A DNA stretch of 64,000 nt from Pseudomonas promysalinigenes (GCF_014269025.2 NZ_CP077094.1:4372501-4436500); one strand, 5' to 3'. Shown: positions 54,518-64,000, counted from the first letter of the stretch. A program made the numbers and translations. The notes: a model not told the origin generated them from the sequence alone.

Positions 54518-55810
54518 ATGACCGACAGTTTCGTCACCCAGTGCCCGCATTGCCAGACCAGCTTTCGCGTCACCCATCACCAGTTGAGCGTGGCTCGCGG
54601 CGTCGTCCGCTGCGGCCATTGCCTGCAGGTGTTCAATGCGGCCAAGCAGCTGCTGGAACAACACCGCGCCACAGCCGGCGCTGCCCCTGTTGAGCCACCG
54701 CCTGCGCAGCAGGAGCCGGTCGCTGCAGCCGAGCCAGTGGCCAGCAATGCGCCGTCTGTGCCCGAGAAAGAGGATTGGGCCGCCACTGCCCAGGCGTTGG
54801 AGGAGCTCGACCTGGACCAGGAGCTAGCGCGCCTGGAGCGCCGTGGCGAACCTGCCGAACCGGGTTTTGACGCCAAGGCCGATGCCCTGCAGGCTCGCCG
54901 CGACGAACCGGTTGCCCAAGCCCATGACGACGTACCCTTCGGCACCGCAACAGACGACCACCATGAGCCTGACCAAGCCCATGAGCCCATGCCGATACTG
55001 CTGGACGAGCAGCCATTGGAAGCGGAACCGAACGCGCGTTCCGAACCCACCCTGGGTCGCAGCCTGGACCTGGACTTCGATGACCAGGCGCACACCCGAC
55101 TCAGCATCGAGCCCGAGCCTGTAGAGCGCGTGGGCGAGCCCGACGAGGTGGTACACGCCACGGGCCTCAGTGCCCGTGACGACGACGATAGCGACCCGCT
55201 CGAGCCAGTTGCCGGCGAACGCCTGGAGCCTGGTTTAGCCGCCAGGCCCGAACGCCCGGCGCGCAAGGAACCGCTGGTCGAGGTGGTCGATGACCCGCTG
55301 CAACTGGGTTGGGAAAAACCACAGCCCAACTGGGGCAAGCGCTTGCTTTGGGGCATGCTCAGCCTGCTGGCCGCCGGCCTGCTGGCATTTCAGTACGTGT
55401 GGTTCCACTTCGACGAACTGGCCCGCCAGGACCAGTACCGGCCAATCTTCCAGCAACTGTGCCCGACGTTCGGCTGCCAGGTGCCGACCCGTGTCGATAT
55501 CGCCCGCATCAAAAGCAGTAACCTGGTCGTGCGCAGCCACCCGGACTTCAAAGGCGCGCTGATCGTCGATGCGATCATCTACAACCGCGCTCCGTTCGCC
55601 CAGCCGTTTCCTTTGCTGGAGTTGCGCTTCGCCGACCTCAACGGCCAGTTGATCGCCAGCCGGCGCTTCAAGCCCAGCGAGTACCTGTCGGGTGAGCTTG
55701 CCGGGCGCGGTGAAATGCCGAGCCAGACACCCATCCATATCGCCCTGGACATTCTCGACCCAGGCCCCAAGGCGGTGAACTACAGCCTCAGCTTCCGCTC
55801 CCCGGATTAG
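54518..55810 (+). CDS. DUF3426 protein with N-terminal zinc finger
   Basis: A 430-aa protein. An N-terminal MJ0042-type zinc finger (Cys9, Cys12, then CGHC near 35-38) leads to a long acidic, low-complexity region rich in Glu, Pro and Asp (about 50-255). One transmembrane helix follows (about 272-290, LLWGMLSLLAAGLLAFQYVWF), then a C-terminal periplasmic DUF3426 domain. The function is unknown; the topology suggests a cytoplasmic finger linked to an extracytoplasmic sensor or binding part. It sits 42 bp after prmA, a conserved neighbour in Pseudomonas. Confidence 0.88.
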   Translation: MTDSFVTQCPHCQTSFRVTHHQLSVARGVVRCGHCLQVFNAAKQLLEQHRATAGAAPVEPPPAQQEPVAAAEPVASNAPSVPEKEDWAATAQALEELDLDQELARLERRGEPAEPGFDAKADALQARRDEPVAQAHDDVPFGTATDDHHEPDQAHEPMPILLDEQPLEAEPNARSEPTLGRSLDLDFDDQAHTRLSIEPEPVERVGEPDEVVHATGLSARDDDDSDPLEPVAGERLEPGLAARPERPARKEPLVEVVDDPLQLGWEKPQPNWGKRLLWGMLSLLAAGLLAFQYVWFHFDELARQDQYRPIFQQLCPTFGCQVPTRVDIARIKSSNLVVRSHPDFKGALIVDAIIYNRAPFAQPFPLLELRFADLNGQLIASRRFKPSEYLSGELAGRGEMPSQTPIHIALDILDPGPKAVNYSLSFRSPD

Positions 55811-55829
55811 CCGACAAGCGGCAATGTTG

Positions 55830-55861
55830 GCAACCTGCGAGCCGCTAAGCGGCCAGGTTGC
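55830..55861 (+). terminator. Hairpin after the DUF3426 gene
   Basis: GCAACCT and AGGTTGC enclose a second stem GCCGC/GCGGC, giving an interrupted hairpin 20 bp after the stop. It lacks a T-run; terminator function is plausible only. Confidence 0.45.
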
Positions 55862-56016
55862 TGCTGGGGCCTGAGGCTTGCTGCATCAGGCGCCCTGCTA
55901 CCGGTCGCAGCTGTTCAGAATTTATCCAAATCCTTCTTTATCCGGTCATCGAGAGCGGGTATCATGCCAACCCTTTTTCGAACTCCAATGATTCGGCCCC
56001 ACAACAGGGAACACCT

Positions 56017-57030
56017 ATGTCGGCGGTACGCATCGGCCCTTACACACTACGCAACAACCTGATCCTCGCGCCCATGGCCGGGGTCACGGACCAGCCTTTC
56101 CGAACACTTTGCAAGCGCCTGGGCGCCGGCATGGTGGTGTCGGAGATGATCAGCAGCGACATGAGCCTGTGGAACAGCCGCAAGTCCAGCCTGCGCCGCA
56201 TCCACGAAGGTGATCCCGAGCCACGCTCGGTGCAGATCGCCGGCGGTGATGCGCAGATGATGGCAGCGGCCGCCCGGGCCAATGTCCAGGCAGGCGCCCA
56301 GATCATCGACATCAACATGGGCTGCCCGGCGAAAAAAGTCTGCAACAAAGCTGCAGGCTCTGCTTTATTGAGAGATGAAGCTCTGGTCGCTGAAATCCTC
56401 CACGCCGTAGTCGGCGCGGTGGACGTACCAGTGACCCTGAAAATCCGCACGGGCTGGGACCGGGCGAACAAGAACGGCCTGAACGTGGCGAAGATCGCCG
56501 AACAGGCCGGCATTCAGGCGCTGGCGGTGCATGGCCGTACACGCGCCGACCTGTACAAAGGCGATGCCGAGTACGACACCATCGCGGCCATCAAGCAGGC
56601 AGTGTCGATCCCGGTTTTCGCCAATGGCGATATCACTTCGCCGGAAAAGGCCCGGGCAGTGCTCGATGCCACCGGCGTCGACGGCTTGCTGATCGGCCGG
56701 GCTGCCCAGGGCCGGCCCTGGATCTTTCGCGAGATCGAACATTTTCTTGGGACTGGCCAGCATTTGCCGGCCCCGCAGTTGGACGAAGTGGAACGCATCC
56801 TGCTGGAGCACCTGGCCGCGCTGCATGCCTTCTATGGCGATGTGATGGGCGTACGTATCGCCCGTAAGCACGTGGGCTGGTACCTGGCAACACGACCCGG
56901 CGGCAAGGAGTTTCGCGCCCGGTTCAACGCTTTGGAAGACACACAAGCGCAGTGCGCCAACGTTCGCGAGTATTTCAGCGAACGTCGACAGAGCCTTGAG
57001 ACAGAGGACGGACAAGGGGTGGCCGCATGA
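56017..57030 (+). CDS. dusB: tRNA-dihydrouridine synthase B
   Basis: A 337-aa flavin-dependent tRNA modification enzyme. The N-terminal TIM barrel has [13 protein letters not shown] and the catalytic cysteine in [10 protein letters not shown] (about residue 102). FMN-binding residues lie in [11 protein letters not shown] and [11 protein letters not shown], and a C-terminal helical RNA-binding domain follows. It reduces uridine to dihydrouridine in tRNA. The start at 56017 has AGGGA upstream. Its stop overlaps the fis start (ATGA), the conserved dusB-fis operon. Confidence 0.97.
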   Translation: MSAVRIGPYTLRNNLILAPMAGVTDQPFRTLCKRLGAGMVVSEMISSDMSLWNSRKSSLRRIHEGDPEPRSVQIAGGDAQMMAAAARANVQAGAQIIDINMGCPAKKVCNKAAGSALLRDEALVAEILHAVVGAVDVPVTLKIRTGWDRANKNGLNVAKIAEQAGIQALAVHGRTRADLYKGDAEYDTIAAIKQAVSIPVFANGDITSPEKARAVLDATGVDGLLIGRAAQGRPWIFREIEHFLGTGQHLPAPQLDEVERILLEHLAALHAFYGDVMGVRIARKHVGWYLATRPGGKEFRARFNALEDTQAQCANVREYFSERRQSLETEDGQGVAA

Positions 57031-57347
57031 CGATGATGACTGAGACATTAGTGAGTGGAACAACGCCCGTGAGCGACAACGCCAACCTCAAACAGCACCT
57101 CAACACGCCGAGCGAAGAGGGCCAGACCCTTCGCGACAGCGTCGAGAAGGCGCTGCACAACTACTTCGCACACCTGGAGGGCGCGACGGTCACCGACGTG
57201 TACAACCTGGTGCTCTCCGAAGTCGAGGCGCCCCTGCTCGAAAGCGTGATGAACTACGTGAAGGGCAACCAGACCAAGGCCAGCGAGATGCTCGGGCTCA
57301 ACCGTGGCACCCTGCGCAAGAAGCTCAAGCAGTACGATTTGTTGTAA
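57027..57347 (+). CDS. fis: DNA-binding protein Fis
   Basis: A 106-aa nucleoid-associated protein and transcription regulator. The C-terminal helix-turn-helix has [22 protein letters not shown], and the central helices ([24 protein letters not shown]) make the dimer core. It bends DNA and affects rRNA genes, recombination and replication. It overlaps the dusB stop by 4 bp and is followed by a strong terminator. The N-terminal 20 residues are poorly conserved, so a start at the later GTG (57069) is possible. Confidence 0.96.
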   Translation: MTMMTETLVSGTTPVSDNANLKQHLNTPSEEGQTLRDSVEKALHNYFAHLEGATVTDVYNLVLSEVEAPLLESVMNYVKGNQTKASEMLGLNRGTLRKKLKQYDLL

Positions 57348-57364
57348 GCCAGAATCCCAATCAG

Positions 57365-57397
57365 AAAAGGCGGCCTCTGCAAAGAGACGCCTTTTTT
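57365..57397 (+). terminator. dusB-fis terminator
   Basis: AAAGGCG pairs with CGCCTTT, with an inner CTCT/AGAG stem, and ends in a T-run (CCTTTTTT). A typical intrinsic terminator 18 bp after the fis stop. Confidence 0.9.
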
Positions 57398-57427
57398 GCT
57401 GACTCCACCGCGTTATTGGAACCCGAA

Positions 57428-59035
57428 ATGACCGACCAGACTACCCGCCTGCCAGTCCGCCGCGCCCTGATCAGCGTCTCCGACAAGACCGGTATCCTCG
57501 AATTCGCCCGTGAGCTGCAACAGCTCGGTGTCGAGATCCTGTCCACTGGCGGCACCTACAAGCTGCTCAAGGACAACGGTGTGAACGCGGTGGAAGTGGC
57601 CGACTACACTGGCTTCGCCGAAATGATGGATGGCCGGGTCAAGACCCTGCACCCGAAGATCCACGGTGGCATCCTCGGCCGCCGCGGCACTGACGATGCC
57701 ATCATGAACGAGCACGGCATCAAGCCGATCGACCTGGTTGCAGTGAACCTGTACCCCTTCGAAGCCACCATTTCCAAACCCGGCTGTGACCTGCCGACCG
57801 CCATCGAGAACATCGACATCGGCGGCCCGACCATGGTCCGCTCAGCTGCCAAGAACCACAAGGACGTCGCCATCGTGGTCAACGCCAGCGATTATGCCGG
57901 CGTTCTGCAGGGCCTGAAGGCCGGTGGTCTGACCTACGCCCAGCGCTTCGACCTGATGCTCAAGGCATTCGAGCACACGGCTGCCTACGACGGCATGATC
58001 GCCAACTACATGGGCACCATCGATCAGGCCAAAGAAACCCTGAGCACAGAAGCGCGCAGCGAATTCCCACGCACGTTCAACAGCCAGTTCGTCAAGGCGC
58101 AGGAAATGCGCTACGGCGAGAACCCACACCAGAGCGCGGCGTTCTACGTCGAAGCGAAAAAGGGCGAAGCCAGCATCTCCACCGCCGTGCAGCTGCAAGG
58201 CAAGGAACTGTCGTTCAACAACGTGGCCGATACCGACGCTGCACTGGAGTGCGTCAAGAGCTTCGTCAAGCCGGCCTGCGTCATCGTCAAGCACGCCAAC
58301 CCGTGCGGCGTGGCCGTGGTGCCTGAAAACGAAGGCGGCATCCGCAAGGCCTACGACCTGGCCTATGCCACCGACACCGAGTCGGCGTTCGGCGGCATCA
58401 TCGCCTTCAACCGCGAACTGGATGGCGAAACCGCTCAGGCCATCGTCGACCGCCAGTTCGTCGAAGTGATCATCGCGCCGAAAATTTCCCAGGCTGCCCG
58501 CGACGTGGTCTCGGCCAAGCAGAACGTGCGCCTGCTCGAATGCGGTGAGTGGCCAGCCGAGCGCGCTGCCGGTTGGGACTTCAAGCGCGTCAACGGCGGT
58601 TTGCTGGTGCAAAGCCGCGATATCGGCATGATCACCGCCGATGACCTGAAGATCGTCACCAAACGTGCCCCGACCGAGCAAGAGATCCACGACCTGGTGT
58701 TCGCCTGGAAAGTGGCCAAGTTCGTCAAGTCCAATGCCATCGTCTATGCCAAGCAGCGCCAGACCATCGGTGTTGGCGCCGGCCAGATGAGCCGCGTCAA
58801 CTCCGCCCGCATCGCCGCCATCAAGGCCGAGCATGCTGGCTTGCAGGTACAGGGCGCGGTCATGGCCTCGGATGCGTTCTTCCCGTTCCGTGATGGCATC
58901 GACAACGCGGCTAAAGTGGGTATCAGCGCCGTTATCCAGCCAGGTGGTTCGATGCGTGACGCCGAGGTGATCGCTGCCGCTGATGAAGCCGGCATCGCCA
59001 TGGTCTTCACCGGTATGCGCCACTTCCGCCACTGA
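57428..59035 (+). CDS. purH: Bifunctional AICAR formyltransferase / IMP cyclohydrolase
   Basis: A 535-aa enzyme for the last two steps of IMP synthesis. The N-terminal cyclohydrolase domain (about 1-200) has SVSDKTGI and STGGTYKLL. The C-terminal formyltransferase has the catalytic KHANPCG (about residues 277-283) and AFGGIIAFN. Normal length. The start at 57428 has the conserved N-terminus [16 protein letters not shown]. purD follows 182 bp later, separated by a long hairpin at 59079-59136. Confidence 0.97.
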   Translation: MTDQTTRLPVRRALISVSDKTGILEFARELQQLGVEILSTGGTYKLLKDNGVNAVEVADYTGFAEMMDGRVKTLHPKIHGGILGRRGTDDAIMNEHGIKPIDLVAVNLYPFEATISKPGCDLPTAIENIDIGGPTMVRSAAKNHKDVAIVVNASDYAGVLQGLKAGGLTYAQRFDLMLKAFEHTAAYDGMIANYMGTIDQAKETLSTEARSEFPRTFNSQFVKAQEMRYGENPHQSAAFYVEAKKGEASISTAVQLQGKELSFNNVADTDAALECVKSFVKPACVIVKHANPCGVAVVPENEGGIRKAYDLAYATDTESAFGGIIAFNRELDGETAQAIVDRQFVEVIIAPKISQAARDVVSAKQNVRLLECGEWPAERAAGWDFKRVNGGLLVQSRDIGMITADDLKIVTKRAPTEQEIHDLVFAWKVAKFVKSNAIVYAKQRQTIGVGAGQMSRVNSARIAAIKAEHAGLQVQGAVMASDAFFPFRDGIDNAAKVGISAVIQPGGSMRDAEVIAAADEAGIAMVFTGMRHFRH

Positions 59036-59078
59036 TTTATGGCAATCGGCCGCACTGAAGCAGGCATCTGCTGAGGTA

Positions 59079-59136
59079 GGGCCGGTTCCGCTGATGCTCA
59101 TTGCCAGCAGGCATCCGCGCTCATCGGAACCGGCCC
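59079..59136. repeat. Long inverted repeat between purH and purD
   Basis: GGGCCGGTTCCG (59079-59090) and CGGAACCGGCCC (59125-59136) are a perfect 12-bp inverted repeat. An inner GATGC/GCATC pair strengthens the stem. It could end purH transcription or be a small dispersed repeat. Confidence 0.55.
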
Positions 59137-59217
59137 CGCCTTGCAGCTCCCGGCTTCAGTGCGACCGCGTACAGTGTGAGGCCTAGCCTCCCGTCCGAAA
59201 GAATTCGAGGTTATGAC

Positions 59218-60513
59218 ATGAAAGTTTTGATCATCGGCAGCGGCGGCCGTGAGCACGCCCTGGCTTGGAAAGTCGCTCAAGACCCGCGCGTGGAGAAGGT
59301 GTTCGTTGCCCCAGGCAACGCCGGCACCGCCACCGAGGCCAAGTGCGAGAACGTCGCCATCGACGTCTGCGCCCTGGAGCAACTGGCAGACTTTGCCGAA
59401 AAGAACGTCGACATGACCATCGTCGGCCCTGAAGCGCCTCTGGTGATCGGCGTGGTCGACCTGTTCCGCAGCCGTGGCCTGGACTGCTTCGGCCCAACCA
59501 AGGGCGCGGCTCAGCTGGAAGGCTCCAAGGCTTTCACCAAGGATTTCCTGGCCCGTCACAAGATCCCGACCGCCGACTACCAGAACTTCACCGAAATCGA
59601 GCCGGCCCTGGCCTACCTGCAGGAAAAAGGCGCACCGATCGTGATCAAGGCCGACGGCCTGGCTGCAGGTAAAGGCGTAATCGTCGCCATGACCTTGGAA
59701 GAAGCCGAAGCCGCCGTGCGTGACATGCTGGCCGGCAACGCTTTCGGTGATGCAGGTTCCCGCGTGGTCATCGAAGAGTTCCTCGATGGCGAAGAAGCCA
59801 GCTTCATCGTCATGGTCGACGGCCACAACGTGCTGCCCATGGCCACCAGCCAGGACCACAAGCGCGTTGGCGACCAGGATACCGGCCCCAACACCGGCGG
59901 CATGGGCGCCTACTCGCCTGCACCGGTGGTCACCGCCGACGTTCACCAGCGCGTGATGGATCAAGTGATCTGGCCGACCGTGCGTGGCATGGCCGAGGAA
60001 GGCAACGTGTATACGGGCTTCCTGTATGCCGGCCTGATGATCGACAAGGCGGGCAACCCTAAGGTCATCGAATTCAACTGCCGCTTTGGCGACCCAGAGA
60101 CTCAGCCGGTCATGCTGCGCCTGGAGTCGAGCCTGGTATTGCTGGTCGAGGCCGCGTTCGCCAAGGCCCTGGACAAGGTCGAGGCCCAGTGGGACCCCCG
60201 CCCAAGCCTGGGTGTGGTGCTGGCTGCCGGCGGTTATCCCGGCGACTACGCCAAGGGTGAGGTGATCAACGGCCTGGAAGCTGCGGCCAAGATCGAAGGC
60301 AAGGTGTTCCATGCCGGTACCTCGCTCAAAGACGGCCAGGTCGTCACCAATGGCGGGCGTGTGCTCTGCGCAACCGCCATGGGCGCCAGCGTTGCCGATG
60401 CCCAGCAGCAGGCCTACCGCCTGGCCAAGGAAGTGAGCTGGAACGCCAGCTTCTATCGTACCGACATCGGCTACCGGGCCATCGCCCGCGAGCGCGGTGA
60501 GCACCAGCAGTAA
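59218..60513 (+). CDS. purD: Phosphoribosylamine-glycine ligase
   Basis: A 431-aa ATP-grasp ligase of de novo purine synthesis that makes GAR from phosphoribosylamine, glycine and ATP. N-terminal VLIIGSGGREHALAWK and the ATP-grasp stretch PIVIKADGLAAGKGVIVA are family signatures; the metal-binding region has EFNCRFGDPETQPVM. The ATG at 59218 has GAGG upstream. It is followed by retS, as in P. aeruginosa. Confidence 0.97.
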   Translation: MKVLIIGSGGREHALAWKVAQDPRVEKVFVAPGNAGTATEAKCENVAIDVCALEQLADFAEKNVDMTIVGPEAPLVIGVVDLFRSRGLDCFGPTKGAAQLEGSKAFTKDFLARHKIPTADYQNFTEIEPALAYLQEKGAPIVIKADGLAAGKGVIVAMTLEEAEAAVRDMLAGNAFGDAGSRVVIEEFLDGEEASFIVMVDGHNVLPMATSQDHKRVGDQDTGPNTGGMGAYSPAPVVTADVHQRVMDQVIWPTVRGMAEEGNVYTGFLYAGLMIDKAGNPKVIEFNCRFGDPETQPVMLRLESSLVLLVEAAFAKALDKVEAQWDPRPSLGVVLAAGGYPGDYAKGEVINGLEAAAKIEGKVFHAGTSLKDGQVVTNGGRVLCATAMGASVADAQQQAYRLAKEVSWNASFYRTDIGYRAIARERGEHQQ

Positions 60514-60572
60514 GTTGTACCGGCTTGCCGCAGCACGCTCTAGCACTGTGCGCCTGCGGCATCCGGCTCGTC

Positions 60573-60596
60573 GGCAGGGCCCTCGCGGGCCTTGCC
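60573..60596 (+). terminator. Terminator-like hairpin after purD
   Basis: GGCAGGGCCC pairs with GGGCCTTGCC (10 bp with one wobble; loop TCGC), 60 bp past the purD stop. The following sequence is TTCGGC, so the U-tract is weak. Confidence 0.5.
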
Positions 60597-60657
60597 TTCG
60601 GCTTGGCGCGCCGCGCATAGTTAGCATCTGGCACATCGGCTAGGAAGGGATCTCGTA

Positions 60658-63426
60658 GTGCGTCGGCTTCGGATTGCCACAGCTCTTATCGTCAGCTTGC
60701 TGACCTTGCTCTGCGTGCTCCCGGCTGCGGCCGAACAGGGCGCAGGATGGACTGCATTGCTCGATGAACAGGCCAGCCTGCAATTGAGCGATGTGCGCTC
60801 CGATCGCTACCGCACCCAATTCAGCCCAACCACCCTCGACGAGCTCGATGCCGCACCGGCCGGCCAGGCCTTGTGGTTGCACTATCGCCTGGAACCTGGC
60901 GAGCAGGAGCAACTGCTGCGCATCTTCGCCCCCGACCTGTCCCGCCTGGACCTCTACGCCCTGGACGGCGACCAACTGCTGCGCCAGATGCACCATGGGC
61001 GTCAAGCCGGCAATGCCAGCCCTACCCTGCGCGGCAGCGATCACGTATTACCCTTGCCCAACAGCCAGCACGTACTGGACATCTACCTGCGCCTGGTTTC
61101 CGAACACCAACTGCGCCCGGCCATCAGCCTGGTGCCGGCCGGTATCGCGGCATCCAACCAGGCCCAGCCGCTGCTGTTCGGCATGCTTTTCGGCGGCCTG
61201 GTGATGCTGATCCTGCACAACCTGATCCGCTTCCTGTACACCCGCTCCAGCACCACCCTGTACCTGGCCTTGTACCATGGCTTGATGATGCTCAGCGGCT
61301 TGATCCTGCTCAACCTCAGCGGCCCCTGGTGGCACCTGTGGCACAGCGCTCAAACCCCAGCTGCCTACCTGACCCTGGTGCTGGCGGGGCTGGCGGGGCT
61401 GTACTTCACCCAGCATTTCTTCAGCCCATGCAACTCGCCACGGCTCAACCGGCTGCTGCACGGCGAAATGCTGGCGGCGGCGGTCAGCGGGCTGATCCTG
61501 CTGTTCGTCGACACCCTGCCGCTGAACCTGATGACCTACGCCCTGCTGGCCTTGGGCAGCGTCACCATGCTGCTGGTCAGCAGCTACCAATGGTACAAGG
61601 GCTATGCACCGGCTCGGCTATTCTGCATCGCCATGCTGGTGTTCAACGTGGGTGGTTTGGTGCTGCTGCCGGCCTTGCTCGGCTTGACCCGCACCACCAC
61701 ACCCTGGTTGCTGTGCATCCTCCTGGGCTTGACCGTGGCCAGTGGCCTGCTGCTCAACCTGGCGGTCAGTGAACGCCTACGGCGGATGAACGAAGAACGC
61801 TTCAGCGCCAGCCGTGCGCTGGCAGCCAGCGATGCGGAAATCAACGCCAAGGCCGAGTTTCTGGCCAAGATCAGCCATGAAATACGCACCCCCATGAACG
61901 GCGTGCTGGGCATGACCGAACTGCTGCTCGGCACACCGTTGTCGGTCAAGCAGCGCGACTATGTGCAGACCATTCACAGCGCCGGCAACGAGCTGCTGAC
62001 ACTGATCAACGAAATCCTCGACATCTCCAAACTCGAATCCCGCCAGATCGAGCTGGATGACGTGCAGTTCGATCTCAATGCCCTGATCGAAGATTGCCTG
62101 AACATCTTCCGCGCCAAGGCCGAACAGCAGAACATCGAGCTCATCAGCTTCACTCAGCCCCAGGTGCCTCGGGTAATCAGTGGCGACCCCACGCGTCTGC
62201 GTCAGGCGCTTTCGAGCCTGTTGGAAAATGCGCTGAAGAATACCCTCGAGGGGGAGATCCTGCTGGTAGTCGCCCTGGACCAGCGCGGCGAAATCCCGCG
62301 CTTGCGCATTGCCGTGCAGGACAGCGGCGAGCCGCTGCCTCCCGCCGAGCGTGAAGCGCTTTTGCAGGCCGAGTTGCACAGCCATCACTTCTTATCCAGC
62401 AACAAGCTAGGCGGCCACCTGGGGCTGGTAATCGCCAAGCAACTGATCGGCCTGATGCAGGGCGAATTCGGTATCAAGAGCAGCACCACCACGGGTAATA
62501 CCCTATGGTTGACCCTGCCGCTCGACCCATCACGCCTTGAGCAACCTCCGGCGGACCTCGACGGGCCGTTGCGCGATGCCCGGGTACTGGTGGTGGACGA
62601 CAATGACACCTGTCGCAAAGTCCTGGTGCAACAGTGCAGCGCCTGGGGGATGAATGTCAGCGCGGTGGCCTCGGGCAAGGAGGCATTGGCCTTGCTGCGT
62701 ACCAAAGCGCACCTGCGCGACTATTTCGACGCCGTACTGCTGGACCAGAACATGCCCGGCATGACAGGTATGCAGCTGGCGGCCAAGATCAAGGAAGACC
62801 CGAGCCTGAACCACGACATCCTGGTGGTGATGCTCACGGGCATCAGCAATGCGCCCAGCAAGGTCATCGCGCGCAATGCCGGGGTCAAACGGATACTCGC
62901 CAAGCCAGTGGCCGGCTACACCCTCAAGACCACCCTGGCCGAAGAATTAGCCCAGCGTGGCCGTGAGCAGGCAGCCCCGCCGCCGCCGGGCACACCCGTC
63001 GCGCTGGAGCTGCCGAGCGATTTTCGGATATTGGTGGCCGAAGACAACACTATCTCGACCAAGGTCATCCGCGGCATGCTTAGCAAGCTCAACCTGGAGC
63101 CCGATACCGCCAGCAACGGCGAAGAGGCGTTGCAGGCGATGAAGGCACAGCGTTACGACCTGGTACTGATGGACTGCGAAATGCCCGTGTTGGATGGGTT
63201 TTCCGCGACCCAACAGTTGCGAGCCTGGGAATCCACCCAGCAACGCCCGCGTACCCCCGTGGTGGCGCTCACCGCGCATATACTGGCAGAGCACAAGGAG
63301 CGCGCACGGCTGGCCGGCATGGACGGGCACATGGCCAAGCCTGTAGAGCTGTCGCAATTGCGCGAATTGATCCAGTACTGGGCCCACCAGCGCGAAGCCA
63401 AAGCTGACACGGCGCCTACTTCCTAA
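60658..63426 (+). CDS. retS: Hybrid sensor histidine kinase RetS
   Basis: A 922-aa membrane hybrid kinase starting with GTG, preceded by AGGAAGGGA. It has a signal-like helix, a periplasmic 7TMR-DISMED2 sensing domain (about 30-155), a seven-helix 7TMR region (about 170-370), and a HisKA domain with His407 in KISHEIRTPMNG. A HATPase domain and two receivers with Asp696 (LLDQNMPG) and Asp839 (LMDCEMPV) follow. The kinase glycine boxes are imperfect (DSGEPL, GGHLGL). RetS represses GacS signalling and so controls the sessile-motile switch. Position after purD matches P. aeruginosa. Confidence 0.93.
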   Translation: MRRLRIATALIVSLLTLLCVLPAAAEQGAGWTALLDEQASLQLSDVRSDRYRTQFSPTTLDELDAAPAGQALWLHYRLEPGEQEQLLRIFAPDLSRLDLYALDGDQLLRQMHHGRQAGNASPTLRGSDHVLPLPNSQHVLDIYLRLVSEHQLRPAISLVPAGIAASNQAQPLLFGMLFGGLVMLILHNLIRFLYTRSSTTLYLALYHGLMMLSGLILLNLSGPWWHLWHSAQTPAAYLTLVLAGLAGLYFTQHFFSPCNSPRLNRLLHGEMLAAAVSGLILLFVDTLPLNLMTYALLALGSVTMLLVSSYQWYKGYAPARLFCIAMLVFNVGGLVLLPALLGLTRTTTPWLLCILLGLTVASGLLLNLAVSERLRRMNEERFSASRALAASDAEINAKAEFLAKISHEIRTPMNGVLGMTELLLGTPLSVKQRDYVQTIHSAGNELLTLINEILDISKLESRQIELDDVQFDLNALIEDCLNIFRAKAEQQNIELISFTQPQVPRVISGDPTRLRQALSSLLENALKNTLEGEILLVVALDQRGEIPRLRIAVQDSGEPLPPAEREALLQAELHSHHFLSSNKLGGHLGLVIAKQLIGLMQGEFGIKSSTTTGNTLWLTLPLDPSRLEQPPADLDGPLRDARVLVVDDNDTCRKVLVQQCSAWGMNVSAVASGKEALALLRTKAHLRDYFDAVLLDQNMPGMTGMQLAAKIKEDPSLNHDILVVMLTGISNAPSKVIARNAGVKRILAKPVAGYTLKTTLAEELAQRGREQAAPPPPGTPVALELPSDFRILVAEDNTISTKVIRGMLSKLNLEPDTASNGEEALQAMKAQRYDLVLMDCEMPVLDGFSATQQLRAWESTQQRPRTPVVALTAHILAEHKERARLAGMDGHMAKPVELSQLRELIQYWAHQREAKADTAPTS

Positions 63427-63477
63427 TCCGACTGGTCGCTGTGTGACGGAGCGGCCCTCACCCGCAAGGACCCTCCC

Positions 63478-64000
63478 ATGCTCCACGCGTTGTTCAGTGT
63501 CTACCTGAAGATGCTGGTGCTCTATAGCCCGTTCTTCGTCTTGTCGTGCTTCATCAGCCTCACCCGTGGTCACTCCAGCAAAGAGCGCAAGCAACTGGCC
63601 TGGAAGGTGGCGTTCGCCGCACTGGTGGCCAGCGTATTGCTCTATCTGTTCGGGCGAGCGATCTTCGGTATTTTCGGCATCACTGCCGATGCCTTTCGCA
63701 TCGGTGCCGGCAGCGTGCTGTTCATCTCGGCGCTGAGCATGGCCCAGGGCAAACCGGCCGTGCAGGCCGACAACGTGCAGCAGGACGTGACCATCGTGCC
63801 GCTGACCATCCCTCTTACCGTAGGCCCGGGCACCATTGGTGCGCTGCTGGTCATGGGCGTCGGCCAACCCCACTGGGACGACAAGCTGCTGGCCATCGTC
63901 AGTATCGCGATGGCCAGCTTTACGGTCGGCCTGGTGCTGTACCTCTCCCATGGCATCGAAAGGCTGCTCGGTGACCAGGGCCTGCAGATCGTCAGCCGTT
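63478..64000 (+). CDS. MarC/UPF0056 family membrane protein (partial, runs off the window)
   Basis: The first 174 residues of a membrane protein, cut by the window end. Hydrophobic helices with MLVLYSPFFVLSCFISLT, GITADAFRIGAGSVLF and the family motif PLTIPLTVGPGTIGALLV identify the MarC (UPF0056) family of integral membrane proteins with no established function. The ATG at 63478 has AAGGA 6-9 bases upstream. It begins 51 bp after the retS stop. About 20-30 more residues are expected. Confidence 0.9.
   Translation, partial: MLHALFSVYLKMLVLYSPFFVLSCFISLTRGHSSKERKQLAWKVAFAALVASVLLYLFGRAIFGIFGITADAFRIGAGSVLFISALSMAQGKPAVQADNVQQDVTIVPLTIPLTVGPGTIGALLVMGVGQPHWDDKLLAIVSIAMASFTVGLVLYLSHGIERLLGDQGLQIVSR

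Noticed and set aside
57842-59101. A 419-residue open frame opposite purH
   Set aside because: No motif or ribosome site; purH is unmistakable on the plus strand.
59098-60636. A 512-residue open frame opposite purD
   Set aside because: Same reason; composition is typical of antisense frames, and purD matches its family end to end.

Overview
The window is chromosomal core DNA of a fluorescent pseudomonad, most likely of the Pseudomonas putida group. The GC content is high. The gene order matches what I remember of that group: bauA/bauR/mmsA, cueA-cueR, the McpC-type receptor, accBC next to an aco locus, and dusB-fis-purH-purD-retS. There is no rRNA, tRNA, CRISPR array, prophage or transposase. 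The only repeat-like material is REP-type hairpins and one 73-bp near-perfect inverted repeat.

Layout. 1-5.3 kb: beta-alanine/methylmalonate-semialdehyde catabolism (mmsA, bauA, divergent bauR), a RutR-like TetR regulator and yigZ. 5.3-5.7 kb: a non-coding stretch with four DnaA-box-like sites. 5.7-9.9 kb: an SDR oxidoreductase, adenine/adenosine deaminase, an ArsR regulator, a small ORF and a Bcr/CflA exporter. 10-13.4 kb: copper homeostasis (a CopZ-like chaperone, an unknown exported protein, cueA, cueR) with two CueR-type operators. 13.6-15.5 kb: a dCache chemoreceptor with a FliA promoter. 15.6-20 kb: an AraC regulator and a thiolase / long FabG / MaoC module arranged like fadA2-fabG4-htdX of Mycobacterium tuberculosis. 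20-22.4 kb: a MazG-like enzyme, CmoM and two DUF4136 lipoproteins. 22.5-23.9 kb: a Flp-type prepilin peptidase and a PprB-like response regulator without Tad genes. 23.9-31.6 kb: pbpC and its alpha-2-macroglobulin partner yfhM, separated by an oppositely oriented small membrane protein. 31.7-37.4 kb: a MATE exporter, speA, a SUI1 factor, a Nudix hydrolase and a DUF2333 protein. 37.6-43.1 kb: a REC-REC-GGDEF cyclase, a second chemoreceptor and dsbD. 43.2-45.6 kb: aroQ, accB, accC. 45.7-53.5 kb: the inverted-repeat element, then the acetoin/2,3-butanediol locus (acoR, acoX, acoA, acoB, acoC, butanediol dehydrogenase). 53.6-64 kb: prmA, a DUF3426 protein, dusB-fis, purH, purD, retS and the start of a MarC-family gene.

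How the genes work together. The bau genes take beta-alanine to malonate semialdehyde and acetyl-CoA. The aco locus takes butanediol and acetoin to acetyl-CoA and acetaldehyde; it shows a GG-N10-GC sigma-54 promoter and two spaced AcoR-type operators. AccB/AccC use acetyl-CoA for fatty-acid synthesis. CueR probably controls both copZ and cueA through matching operators. RetS, the GGDEF protein, the PprB-like regulator and the two chemoreceptors point to surface-behaviour control.

I did not find a convincing new multi-gene system. The best leads are the DnaA-box cluster, the unknown exported protein in the copper locus, the prepilin peptidase with an altered active-site motif, the membrane protein inserted between yfhM and pbpC, and the inverted-repeat element at the accC/aco junction.
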